Source: Adenophora triphylla var. japonica (taxonomy: Eukaryota; Streptophyta; Magnoliopsida; Asterales; Campanulaceae). From it: DNA of 64,000 nucleotides. The notes beneath the pieces were generated by a model. That model saw nothing but the letters and a program-made list of their open reading frames with translations. It was not told the DNA's origin and ran no database searches. The first letter of the stretch is position 1, and every line of letters starts with the position of its first letter. The position numbers were made by a program, and so were the translations under genes. The stretch covers positions 496,001 through 560,000 of the forward strand of contig JAFEMH010000520.1 in NCBI GenBank assembly GCA_022495995.1, written 5' to 3'. This document shows, in pieces, positions 54,187 through 64,000 of the stretch.

Positions 54187-56205
54187 TGTAAGTACCCAAA
54201 TCTGGATCGTCAAAATTCGTCAAAAGTTTACCGGAATCCGTTAACTGGCCCGCTCCAGGTTAATCGGAACCCGTTAAACTCCCCGTTATCAAGCCAACGA
54301 GATGTCCCGGGACTGTCCCATGCATCCCAATGTCAAAGCGTACTCAACACACGTTATCACACGTAAAAGTACAACTTTTCCTGAAAAACGTACTTTCCGG
54401 CACTTTTCGGGAGCGTTTCGGACATTTTCCGGACAGTTATTTAAGAAATGGAGAAAATCGGGAATAACGGAACGAAAACCCTAGCCTAGGTGAGTCACAG
54501 GGGTATGTGGCACACATGCCAAAGCCCTCTAGTCAACATCAATCAGATTTCAAGGTGCAAAGACCAAAATGCCCCTGAGATTGAGTCACAGTCCGTCCGG
54601 ACTGTTTTACAGGCAAAAAAGAATTGCCAACAAGTCCTCCTATTTTCCAAAATACCACAAAACCTCCCCAAATTGAGGATAAGTCCATCCGGACTGTTTT
54701 ACAAAATCACCCTATAAATAGAAGGGTTGTCAAAACATTTGAAAGAGGAAAAATATTAAACATTTTCACCCAAAGCCCACGGCATAACCCTTTCCACCCT
54801 CTCTCGAGCCCCGTGTTGTCTCGATTTGCAGGAAAACCTCGTCTTTCAACCAAACACGAACCAAACAAACTCGAAACACCCTTCCAAACACTAAACTGTA
54901 TCCCGTATACGTCAACCGAGCCAAAAAAGTCAACCCCTAGCCATAGGTAACACTCTCTCTCTCCCTAAACACTCGTTCCGTCTCGGTTTACCCGTCAATC
55001 GCTACAACCGCTTTGGTCGAAAATCATTGAAATGTAGACGTCACACCATCTACGGGGTCCAATACGTTTTAGTCCAAGATCATCTTCTCTCCCGTAAGAG
55101 AAGTAATCTCGGGTTAAAATGGCGTTCCGGCCCCGTTCTTTACTTTTATGTCATTTACTGTCCGGATCGTTTGATTCGTTGATTAGCAATTTCATAGTCC
55201 GAACCGTTTGGTTCGTGATAGTCATTTACAAGTCCGGATCGTTTGATCCGTTGTTTGTCATTTAAATTACGCAATTTTACAAGTCTGAGCCATTTGGCTC
55301 GTTGATCGTACCTTTAATGTCCAGATCGTTTGATTCCGTTGATACCACATTTTAAATACTGTCATTTACAAGTCCGAGCCGTTTGGCTCGTGATAGTATT
55401 TACTTATCAAAGTCCGAGTCGCAAAACGATTCGTTGATCGCATCTCATTTAATGCTTTTTTTCCATAAAATCGCTAACAATGTAATGCCCGGTTCAAAAT
55501 CGGAGTTCGTCATTCGAACTCTCTTTCAAAACGCGCAAAAGTGACGTTTGGCATCCAAACGATCATTTTTAACTCAAAACCCAACGTTTGACATTCAAAC
55601 ACTCTTTTCTTAAAAGTCAACATTTGACACTTAAGCTAAAGATTCAAACTCGTCACTCGCACCTCTTTTCCTAAAAAAAACTCCAAAACCGATGTTTGTC
55701 ATTCAAACGCTCGCTTTTTCCCAAGAATCATAAAATCGACATTTGACATTCAAATTAAGATTAAGCTTGTCATTCAAGCCTCCATTTTCAAAATGCAAAC
55801 ACACATACACACACACACACTTTTGAGAAAGGTAGAAAGACTCGTCATACGAGGCATTTCGGGTGATCTCAAAATACTCTTCCCGAAACGTAACATGACC
55901 TCCGAACCTAACAATCTCCGGTACTAAAAGCCATTTCCAAAGTTTGGGCTCAAAATACAAAATGACACCTTTTTCAAAGCCATTTCCAAAGTTTGGGCTA
56001 AAATACAAAACGACACCTTTTTCAAAGCCATTTCCAAAGTTTGGGCTCAAAATACAAAGCGACACCTTTTTCAAGCCATTTTCAACGTTTGGGCTCAAAA
56101 TACATAACCGCGTGGCGACTCCTCTCCTTCCCAAAAGCGAGGTCCCAAACATCCGTGAAAGACAACCGCTCGCCGCGCAGCCCGTGCGTGATCCGGGTAA
56201 TTTCA
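54187..56205 (+). repeat. Tat-B 3' LTR
   Basis: 2019 bp, TGTAAGTACCC to GGGTAATTTCA. Palindromes and TATA box at 54590-54720. Three perfect GTTT hairpins with different stems: CGAACC/GGTTCG (55200-55215), CGGATC/GATCCG (55235-55250), CGAGCC/GGCTCG (55375-55390); further units at 55163-55178 and 55286-55301. U5 hairpins 55841-55888. A ~50 bp unit with 'aagtttgggct(c)aaaatacaaa' is repeated four times (55935-56105), a repeat not seen in that number in the 5' LTR. Confidence 0.88.
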
Positions 56206-57880
56206 GACACACAAGTTAATTATGCCACAACAATGAGCTTTTGGTCATGGTATTTTCAATTCATAAATTTCGGTCATATCTAGTGGGGCCGAAAGTCATC
56301 TTTTATATGTATCACGTGCCGATAAGGTATATATTAACTAAGAAAGAGGCCAAACCAGGACTTATCTGATGGGTCCTTCTTCTTCAAGTGTTTGATATTG
56401 AGATCCGTGATAAGAAAGGGATAGAAAATTTAGTAGCCGACCATCTATCTCGACTCACCAAAGACGGGGAAGACTCCAGGGAAGAAGAACTTCCTATCGA
56501 TGACTCATTTCCGGATGATCATCTACTTGCCATAAATACCATGGAAGCACCATGGTTCGCAAACATTGTAAACTATTTGGCTTGTAGGATTCTTCCACCG
56601 GATTTGAGCTATCAACAAAGGATGAAATTCTTCTCGGATGTGAAGAATTACTTTCGGAAGGATCCGCTTTTTTTCAAACAATGTGGCAATGGAATCATTA
56701 GGCGTTATGTGCCTAATGAGGAGGTGAGTAACATAAATTATCATTGTCACTTTTCTCCTTGTGGTGGGCATGCAAGCACTTCAAAGATAGTCGCCAAAGT
56801 TCTTCAATCGTATTTCTATTGGTCCCCCACAATTCAAAGATGCACGAAAATTTGTTCATTCTTGTGATTGTTGCCAACAGACGGGTAATATCTCAAGTAG
56901 GAATACAATGCCTCTAAACAACATATTAGAGGTTGAGATCTTTGATGTATGAGGTATATACTTTATGGAACCATTTCAGTCATCCTACAATAATAAGTAC
57001 ATATTGGTAGAGGTGGATTATGTCTCAAAAATGGGTGGAAGCCATTACATCTCTAACAAACGATTACAAGGTGGTACTGAAGTTCTTCAAGAACGTGATA
57101 CTTCTGAGATTGGGGTTCCAAAAGTACTAATAAGTGATAGAGGATCACATTTCTTAAAACGTCAATTTGAAGCGCTTTTGAAGAAGTTTGGTGTCCATCA
57201 CAAAGTTGGAACCGGTTATCATCCCCAAACAAGTGGACAAGTTGAGATTTTGAACCAGGAGATTAAGAGTATTCTAGAGAAGACGATATAAAGTTCCCGA
57301 AAAGCTTGGGCTTTAAAATTGAATGATGCTTTATGGGCATACCGCACCCCCTTCAAAACTCCTATTGGAACCACACGGTTTTGGTTAGTGTACAGGAAGC
57401 CTTGCCACCTACCAGTAAAACTTGAGCATATAGCATATTGGGCCATTAAATCCTTAAATTATGATATGAATACCGCTGGTGAAAAGAGAAAGTTGCAGTT
57501 GCAAGATCTCGAAGACTTACATTTTGAAGCATATGAGAGTGCCAAACTCTATACAGAAAAGACTAAGAAGTAGCACGATGCTCATATCATGAGAAGAGAG
57601 TTTCGAGAAGAGGATATAGTTTTACTCTTCAATTCCCAGTTAAAACTTTTTTTTTCGTAAAATTAAAGTCAAGATGGTCCGCGCCTTACCAAGTAGGAAA
57701 GGTTTATCCATACGGAGCCATCGTCATATGGAGCGAGTCGAAGGGAGAATTTAAAGTCAATGGTCAACAAATCAAACATTATGTAGTCGGTGATCTAATT
57801 GGAGTAGTGGCTTCAATGTCACTCCAAAACCCACCTGCTCCGTCCAAGGGGTCGAGCTAATGACCTAAAACAAGCATCAA
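56206..57880 (+). pseudogene. pol: Athila-like Ty3/gypsy pol fragment: RNase H end and integrase
   Basis: Starts inside RNase H (NYATT...ELLVMVFSIHKFRSYLVGPKVI in shifted frames), then YILTKKEAKP, FDIEIRDKKGIENLVADHLSRL, typical of Athila pol. Integrase follows: C-x-G-GHAST zinc region (about 56745-56860, truncated), [86 protein letters not shown]-like CHLPVKLEH, and a C-terminal GEFKVNGQQIKHY. At least four stops or shifts. The left end is the Tat-B LTR; the right end breaks off near 57875 just after the usual Athila post-integrase 'gtcgagctaa' motif. Confidence 0.8.
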
Positions 57881-58653
57881 CAGATTAGTAAATCAATAGA
57901 TTATTTTATTTATTATTTATTATTGCTCGTTCCATGTTTTCTCTACCTCCTCCATCGGCCAACTTGAACTATCCATATGTAATTCACCCTTAGAGTCAAG
58001 AATGGAGATCTCATAGACAAAATCCTCTGTTACGTCCTCCAAAGGTTGCGTTTCAGGTTGTTGATCTTTCTTAGAGTCATCATTGGGGATTTCATAAACA
58101 AATTCCCCTATGCTTTCTCCAAAAGTTGCCCTCTAGGTGGTGGTAGGTCATCATAATAGCTTGGCTCACAAGTTGGATCATATACTACCTCTTACCCTTT
58201 ATCGTTTATTCTCCAAATCAGAGTTGAAAATTGATTTTCCCAATTTTGTTCATAAGAATTTGGGGACGGCCCATGTAACGATTGCCAAGATGGGAAAGGG
58301 AAGCTCTCTTGCACATGTTGAAAATACACAGGAAAATATGTCATAGATGGACAAGCGTTAGTTGCATGGGAATAAACACCACTGATAGAACATGCCTCTT
58401 GAATAGTATAATATGCAAAATTTCTATTTATAACTAGCCTTATTAATTGTTCTACTTGTTCAGACAAATTGGTCAATTGTTGGAACAATCTCTCTTCGAC
58501 CAACTTATAATAGGTGTTCATTCCATACATCCCTGTAAGAGTGAAATAAAATAAAATAAAGAAAATAAAAAAATCTAGTTACAAAGAAAAATAAAAGAAC
58601 AAAAGAAAACTTATTTACAATGTTGAATATCTAACTGAGGATTACCAAACAAG
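57881..58653 (-). pseudogene. Interior of a minus-strand non-autonomous gypsy-like element with a gag-knuckle relic
   Basis: On the minus strand a leader runs from the PBS; a pyrimidine tract with TTACAG precedes a frame (58530-58192) reading VEERLFQQLTNLSEQVEQLIRLVI and CSISGVYSHATNACPS. The latter looks like a CCHC knuckle whose second Cys became Ser. No other gag or pol part is seen. Two ~115 bp imperfect direct repeats lie at about 57985-58140. The left end abuts the Athila fragment of opposite orientation. Confidence 0.5.
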
Positions 58654-58671
58654 TCCCCAACAACGGCGCCA
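58654..58671 (-). other. Primer-binding site of the minus-strand gypsy-like element
   Basis: Minus strand TGGCGCCGTTGTTGGGGA, a common gypsy/Athila-type PBS, followed by CTTGTTTGG. Six bases (AGTTTT) separate it from the LTR end ATCA at 58678. Confidence 0.75.
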
Positions 58672-58677
58672 AAAACT

Positions 58678-60240
58678 TGATGGGGTAAAAATCCACTCGT
58701 TATAAATACCTAAAAGCGCACTAGCTATCGATATATTAGTATGGGCTTAGCAATTGTTGAATCCACAGAGACTTGTGTATCCACAATTCGACTTCCATCA
58801 ATTAAACAAGAAACAAAAAGATTGGGGTTTTGATTTTACTTAACTACTAAAACAATTAACAACTTAGAAAAGAATTACCGAATTACAAGGAAAAAGGTTC
58901 TACAGAATGGATTCATGTATATCGCACCAATACGCTAATTAATAATATAATCAATCATAGTTGGGGGTTCATTCTTTTTAGTAAAATTGGGCATTCACAT
59001 GTCAACAATTTAGTGTTCTCAAAATATCATATTTTCTGAAATTACACATAATATTCAAGAACCCATTAAAAACCTTGGAATGAAGAACCTACAGTTTTGG
59101 TTTGCAATCAATTGTCAAAACCTAATTTATATTCATTCAACAGTTTGACTTTGTATGCATCAAGCAATCAATTGTCAATCACCACACACAAATTTAGTTC
59201 AAAAGCCAATCACATCTACACATGTGATTGTAGCTTAGAAAACCCTACATAAGAATACGTTTGATGAACCCAACCTTTGATTAATCACAAGATTAATTCT
59301 TAACCTTTGATTAATCACAAGATTAATTAGAGTATAAAGGATTGATATATATTACATCCAACCCGTATAAATAAAGAAATAGCCGGTCATGTCCATGAAG
59401 AACATCAACAAACCTTTAATAAATTGCATAAACCTCAATGGAATTCTTGAATTAAAAACTTAAGATCTTGTTTACAACTAAAGAAAAGAATACAAATATG
59501 TACAATGTTGTAAAGGATTGTAAAAACGTACAAAAATATGGATAGAGGTGTTGTTTATATACTAGGGTGAAGGAGGATGGTCAAAAATAGGAAACATGGA
59601 TCAAAAACCAAAGCTGAAAAGGAATCAGGAAAATCTACCATGGAAAGGAAATCTGAATTTGCCACAAAAAAGGGGGGTGGGGTGTGACCACCCTAAATGG
59701 GTGGTGAGGCCGACCTCCTTCTATGATCACTTCGGCAATCTTTTGGAGGTCATAAATTCTTTATACGGACTCCGATTGGGATGTACCACATATCGTTAAA
59801 AAGCTCTCAACGAGTAATATCCAATGGCAATGAATTATCAAGGCCATATATACTTTTTTCTTCTGTAAATTCCATTCATTACTCCATTGTCTCTCCGCTC
59901 TCGATTGTTCCTTTTCTGTTCATTAAGATCATATTTCGCGTTTTTCTCATTTCATTCCCTGTATTCATAAACACTCCAAACATCCATAAAAAACACCCAA
60001 GTTTGTGTATCAAATAGGTTTAAAGATAAATCATTCAGATTGGTAAATACACATCCATCATATACTCCTAAACTTATCTTTTGCTCGTAATCGAGTAAAA
60101 CACAAAACTAAAACTAAAATCAAACTACTAAAATAAAAGAAAATATTTTTGGGTTGTTCAAATCATATAAAGGTTTGTCGGCCAAACAAGTCTCAGAATT
60201 TTACAACACATATAATCTACATGAGTTATTATGACCATGG
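58678..60240 (-). repeat. LTR of the minus-strand gypsy-like element (outer end uncertain)
   Basis: The inner end is TGATGGGG on the plus strand. Minus-strand TATATAAA lies at 59561-59554 and a perfect hairpin ACCACCC-TAAAT-GGGTGGT at 59687-59705, ~130 bp upstream of the TATA box. The outer end is not defined; the sequence runs up to the poly-A end of the LINE at about 60250. Short open frames are not credible genes. Confidence 0.5.
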
Positions 60241-60251
60241 GGTTACAATTA

Positions 60252-63200
60252 CTTTTTTTTTTTGGCAAAAGGAGACGGTACTCCATAGATTTTATTAATA
60301 ACGAAAAATAAAATTACAAACATGGTGGGGGACATGACAACCTTAACCACCAGGAAAAGAAACCTAGGGGGAGTTCTTACACAACCTGTAAGATCCTCAA
60401 CAAAGGGGGGGGGGAATCTAAAAATAAAAGAAAATACATCAATAAAAGAAAGAAACTACTGCCTAATATTAGGATATGAGATCCAATCAAAGTAGAGAAG
60501 GCTCTGACACGGCTTGGGGCAAGTCTCCAAAGATGAAAACTGAAAATCCGCTTGCTCAGCTGCCGAGATATTTGCAAGAAAATCTGCCACTTTATTACCT
60601 TCCCTGTATACATGAGTTACCTGAATAGTCGCTTCCTCCATAACTCTGAAAATGTCTTTAATGAAATACCAAATCTCCCAAGGGATATTGCATTTGTGAA
60701 GTAAAATGAGAGACAAAACTTCAGAGTCCACCTCAAGCCAAATAGAATTGAAACCCAGTAACCTAGCTTGAGTAATTTCATCAAGAGCAGCCCTAGCTTC
60801 TGCAACCATGTTAGTAGCATTACCATAATAACGACAAAAAGAAAATATAAAAGACCCATCATGTCGACGCAAAATACCACCACCCGAGGCAATGCCCGGA
60901 TTTCCACGAGAGGTACCATCCGTATTAACTTTCACTTGACCCACACGAGCAATAGACGGAGCAGCCATACTAATATTAAAGAATAAAGCAATATTTACCT
61001 CTGAATGATGAACATGAAAGGATAAGCTGTGAGCCCGAAGGATTTCACTGATTTGGAACTGAATATTATTACGAACCTTTGCCCAACTAGGAGTAACATC
61101 ATCAAACCTGCATTTATTTATGTGCTTCCATAGCTCCCAGCAGATGATACTCGGAAGAATGTCTCCCAACCAATTCACGGCCCGACTAAGCTTGGAATTT
61201 TTACAAGCATGCTAAGCAATCATCCTTTGCATGATAGTAGACCCCGAAATTTGGAAGCCAATCAAATTCCCAAAGAAATTCCACACATGAAAAGCAATAT
61301 CACCATGTAAAAGAATGTGCTGCAAAGATTCAAGAGAAGGGTTAGCACAACAATGACAACGAGAAACAATAGAGATACCTTTACGGGATATGTTGTCATC
61401 AGTAGGGAGAGCATCCTTTAGGCATTTCCACATGAAGATGGACACCTTGAGAGGAATAAACTTATGCCAGCACCAAGCAAAAACCCTACTTCGAGTCCTG
61501 GACACCCGACATTCTCTCCAAGCCGAAGAGATAGAAAATTTGCCCGAAGAAGAGGGAGACCAAGGCAGATCACAATCACCATCAATCCGAATATCAAATG
61601 CTTGAAGCTCCAACAAACATTGCTGACCAAAAGTGTCCCGAATATAATCTTCCCGTAAAACACCATCCTCAAATAACGAAAAAATCTGATCATGGCGATC
61701 ATCAAGGAGAGGGATATCATGAGGAAGCCACTTTTCTTGAATAGAAATCTCACCACAACCCACACCCCAAGCAATACGGCTCTCCACCAAATCCTTAGCC
61801 GCAACCATCCGCTTCCAAATATGAGATCAGCTCAATCTAGAAATAGCATCCATAGGATGAGTATCACGACAATATTTGGCGGCCAGAAACTGAGCCCAAA
61901 GAGTGTTAGACGTACGAAACCTCCACCAAAGCTTCATAGAAAAAGCAGTCACCATCTCATCAAATTTATGGAGGCCTAAACCCCCTTCTTCTATAGGCCA
62001 GAAAAACTCATTTCTAGAAACCCAGTGACACTTTTTTTCCCCGTCTGAGCTACTCTTAAAGAAGTTAGCAATAAGGCGATTCATGGCATTAACAACACCC
62101 TTCCGAGGATCAAGTAAAGAGATATAATAAATGGGAATAGCTTGGAGGCAGGACTTGATCAAAATAAGCTTAGCACCAGCCGAGAGTAATTTACCTTGCC
62201 ACGAATCAAGCTTATCTCGAAGCTTCTGCATTACAGGATCAAATAAAGATTGAACCTTCCTACCGATATAAAGAGGGCAACCCAAATAAACAATAGGCAA
62301 ATTTTTCTTTTGAAACCCCGTAATAAGAGAGATAGAATTATCATGATCAGCCACATCCTGACCCGTCAGAAAGTAGGATTTAGATATGCTAATGAGCTGC
62401 CCTGAAAATGTTGATAGGACGCCAAGAACTCCATATGACGCTCAAGAGAAGGGATACTACCGTTACATAAGATAATGATATCATCAGCATAGGACAAATG
62501 AGAGATGATAGGAACATTAAGGTTGCCCATATGAAAGGCCACATGAGGGTGAAGGAGATGGAGATTATTAAGACCCCGGCTTAAAACTTCTGCAGCAATA
62601 ATAAAAAGGCTAGGAGTTATAGGATCCCCTTGGCGAAGGCCCCGAGTAGAAACAAAATAGCCGTTAGCAGTACCATTAATAAGAACCGAGAACCAACAAT
62701 AATTGATACATCTAAAAATCATGTCTAGCCATTCTTCAGCAAAGCCAAATCTCCTCATCACCTTAATCAAAGCAAACCAGGAAAGTGTGTCATACGCCTT
62801 AGCCATATCAAGCTTTAACGTAACATTAGACCCATGCACCTTCTTCTTAAGAGACTGAAAGAGCTCTTGAGCAAGCAAAACATTTTCATGAATTAGTCGA
62901 CCCTTCACAAAGCCACTTTGCTGAGGAGATATAATACGAGGGAGCACAGATTGCAGCCGAGAACATAAAAGTTTGGTAATGATTTTATTGGAAAAATTAC
63001 ACAAACTAATAGGCCGAAGCTGCGAGAAGGAAGTAGGGGCTGCCACCTTAGGAATAGTAACAATAAGCGTACTAGTCCAGCTCCGAGGAAGAAGAAACCC
63101 TGAGAAGAACTCAAGGACAGCATTATAAAGATCCATGCAAATAATATCCCAGCATTTGTGATAGAACTCACCCGTAAATCCGTCCGGACCAGCAGCACTA

Positions 63201-64000
63201 GTCCCACTCATACTAAGGACGATATCATGAAGCTCTTTAAGCGTAGGGGGATTAATAAGCATCTTATTTTCCTCATTGGAAATTAATCGAGGAATCACAT
63301 TCAGTAGCTCATCAGGGGGGTCCACATACTCATCAGGATTTCCATTATGCTGGTCCGAATAGAAACGAATAGCCTCCTCCTGAATCAGACCCTGATCCAC
63401 AATCCAATTCCCGTCACTATCCCGGATTTTATGAATGTATAATTTCTGTCTTCTTTTTTTCACATAAGCATGAAAGAATCTAGTATTATTATCACCATCC
63501 TTAACCCAGGCTAAGTTAGCTTTTTGCATCCAGAACTCCTCTTCAATCTTAAGACGATAGGAGAGGTTAGCTTGGGCAAGATGAAGGGCAGCCCTATTAT
63601 CATCACTAGAATCTTGTTCAAAAAGAAGCTCTTTAGCATAAACTTCATCCTCAACATGTTTCACAAGCTGGTCAACTCTCCCAAACGTAGAACGATTCCA
63701 AAGTTGAATGTCATGTTTGAGGCGAGTAAGCTTCTTACTAAACTTGACCAACGGCCTAGCAAAGATTCTACCATCCCACGAAGAACGAACCAAAGAAATG
63801 AAAGAGTCATGATGAGTCCAAACATTGAGAAATCTGAAAACACCCTTACGAACTTCATCAACTAAACGAATATTAATAGCCAACGGAGCATGATCAGAGC
63901 AAGTCCTATTAAGATGATTGATAGAAGTTTGGGCAAAACAACGCAGCCATTTATCATTATACAGGGCACGATCAAGCCTTTGAAGAATAGTGGCACGCTT
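60252..64000 (-). mobile_element. L1-type LINE, 3' part, running off the right edge
   Basis: A run of 11 T at 60252-60262 is the poly-A tail on the minus strand, directly after a 3' UTR ending CTCCTTTTGCC, a form common in plant L1s. ORF2 fills the rest. The 5' end, ORF1 and target-site duplication are outside the window. Confidence 0.85.
60456..64000 (-). pseudogene. L1 ORF2: endonuclease C-terminus, reverse transcriptase, zinc region, RNase H
   Basis: From 64000 leftwards: endonuclease end (RLDRALYNDKW ... CSDHAPLAINI with the catalytic SDH), then RT: HAYVKKRRQKLYIHKIRDSDG, GTSAAGPDGFTGEFYHKCW, FVKGRLIHENVLLAQEL, LKLDMAKAYDTLSW, HLSYADDIIILCNG (catalytic YADD). A one-base change near 62399 moves to another frame (62354-61827), then a TGA near 61827 and a TAG near 61210 are in the same frame as the following parts: a zf-RVT region (SSAWRECRVSRTRS, FMWKCLKDALPTDDN, CHCCANPSLESLQHILLHGD) and a plant-type RNase H (VKVNTDGTSRGNPGIASGGG, AEARAALDEITQA, EVDSEVLSLIL, REGNKVADFLA) ending at 60456. 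Only three lesions, so fairly young. Confidence 0.9.

Larger units (their letters stand above)
32184..56205 (+). mobile_element. Tat-B: 24 kb Tat/Ogre-like Ty3/gypsy element with antisense genes, probably recombinant
   Basis: LTRs 32184-34669 and 54187-56205, PBS 34672-34690, decayed gag and first protease (35974-38960), second protease and pol (40064-46783), antisense genes (47233-48828 and 49267-52303), arrays, module and PPT to 54186. RT before INT plus two RNase H domains is diagnostic of the Tat lineage. Left flank is copia LTR, right flank is Athila RNase H, and the 5 bases on each side (GTAGT, GACAC) do not match. LTR lengths differ (2486 versus 2019 bp). Confidence 0.85.

Overview
This is repeat-rich plant nuclear DNA, about 60% AT, probably from a eudicot. 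I found no host gene, tRNA, rRNA, CRISPR array or bacterial-type operon. Almost everything recognisable belongs to nested and mutually truncating transposable elements whose lineages occur in flowering plants: SIRE-like and other Ty1/copia, Tat- and Athila-type Ty3/gypsy, a Mutator-like (MULE) transposase and an L1-type LINE. I cannot name the species.

Layout, left to right. (1) 1-490: end of a minus-oriented LTR that cuts into the gag of the next element. (2) 491-19147: a 5'-truncated SIRE-like copia element (gag, PR-INT-RT-RNase H, a post-pol ORF, 3' LTR). Its RT is split by (3) 3696-13715, a complete non-autonomous Tat-like element ('Tat-A') with two ~1.78 kb LTRs, a GCAGG target-site duplication and no gag-pol. 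(4) 19148-22590: a decayed, intron-containing MULE transposase gene. (5) 23332-26682: the 3' part of another Tat-like element, carrying an antisense, intron-containing plant-mobile-domain (PMD) gene and a ~71 bp tandem array. (6) 26683-32183: a minus-strand copia element, truncated at both ends. (7) 32184-56205: a 24 kb Tat/Ogre-like element ('Tat-B') with LTRs, a tRNA-Arg-type primer-binding site, decayed gag, two protease copies, a nearly intact pol with two RNase H domains, two antisense genes and several tandem arrays. (8) 56206-57880: an Athila-like pol fragment. (9) 57881-~60240: a minus-strand non-autonomous gypsy-like terminus. (10) 60252-64000: the 3' part of a minus-strand L1 LINE.

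What stands out is cis-structure. Several unrelated element families each carry their own short palindrome, in several copies, just upstream of the LTR TATA box. In Tat-B the same palindrome also sits upstream of both antisense genes. The transcribed part of the Tat-B LTR is packed with small hairpins whose stems change in a compensating way while the loops stay constant (GTTT, or CAT/ACATT/TCATT). Tat-A and Tat-B share a covarying pair of U5 hairpins, a PBS-like decoy inside U5, and an ACTACG module that occurs twice per element. Tat-B lacks a target-site duplication, has LTRs of unequal length and carries two protease copies, so it looks like a recombinant of two elements.

All of this was read by eye. 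Identities and covariation were not computed, and family names rest on motif recognition.
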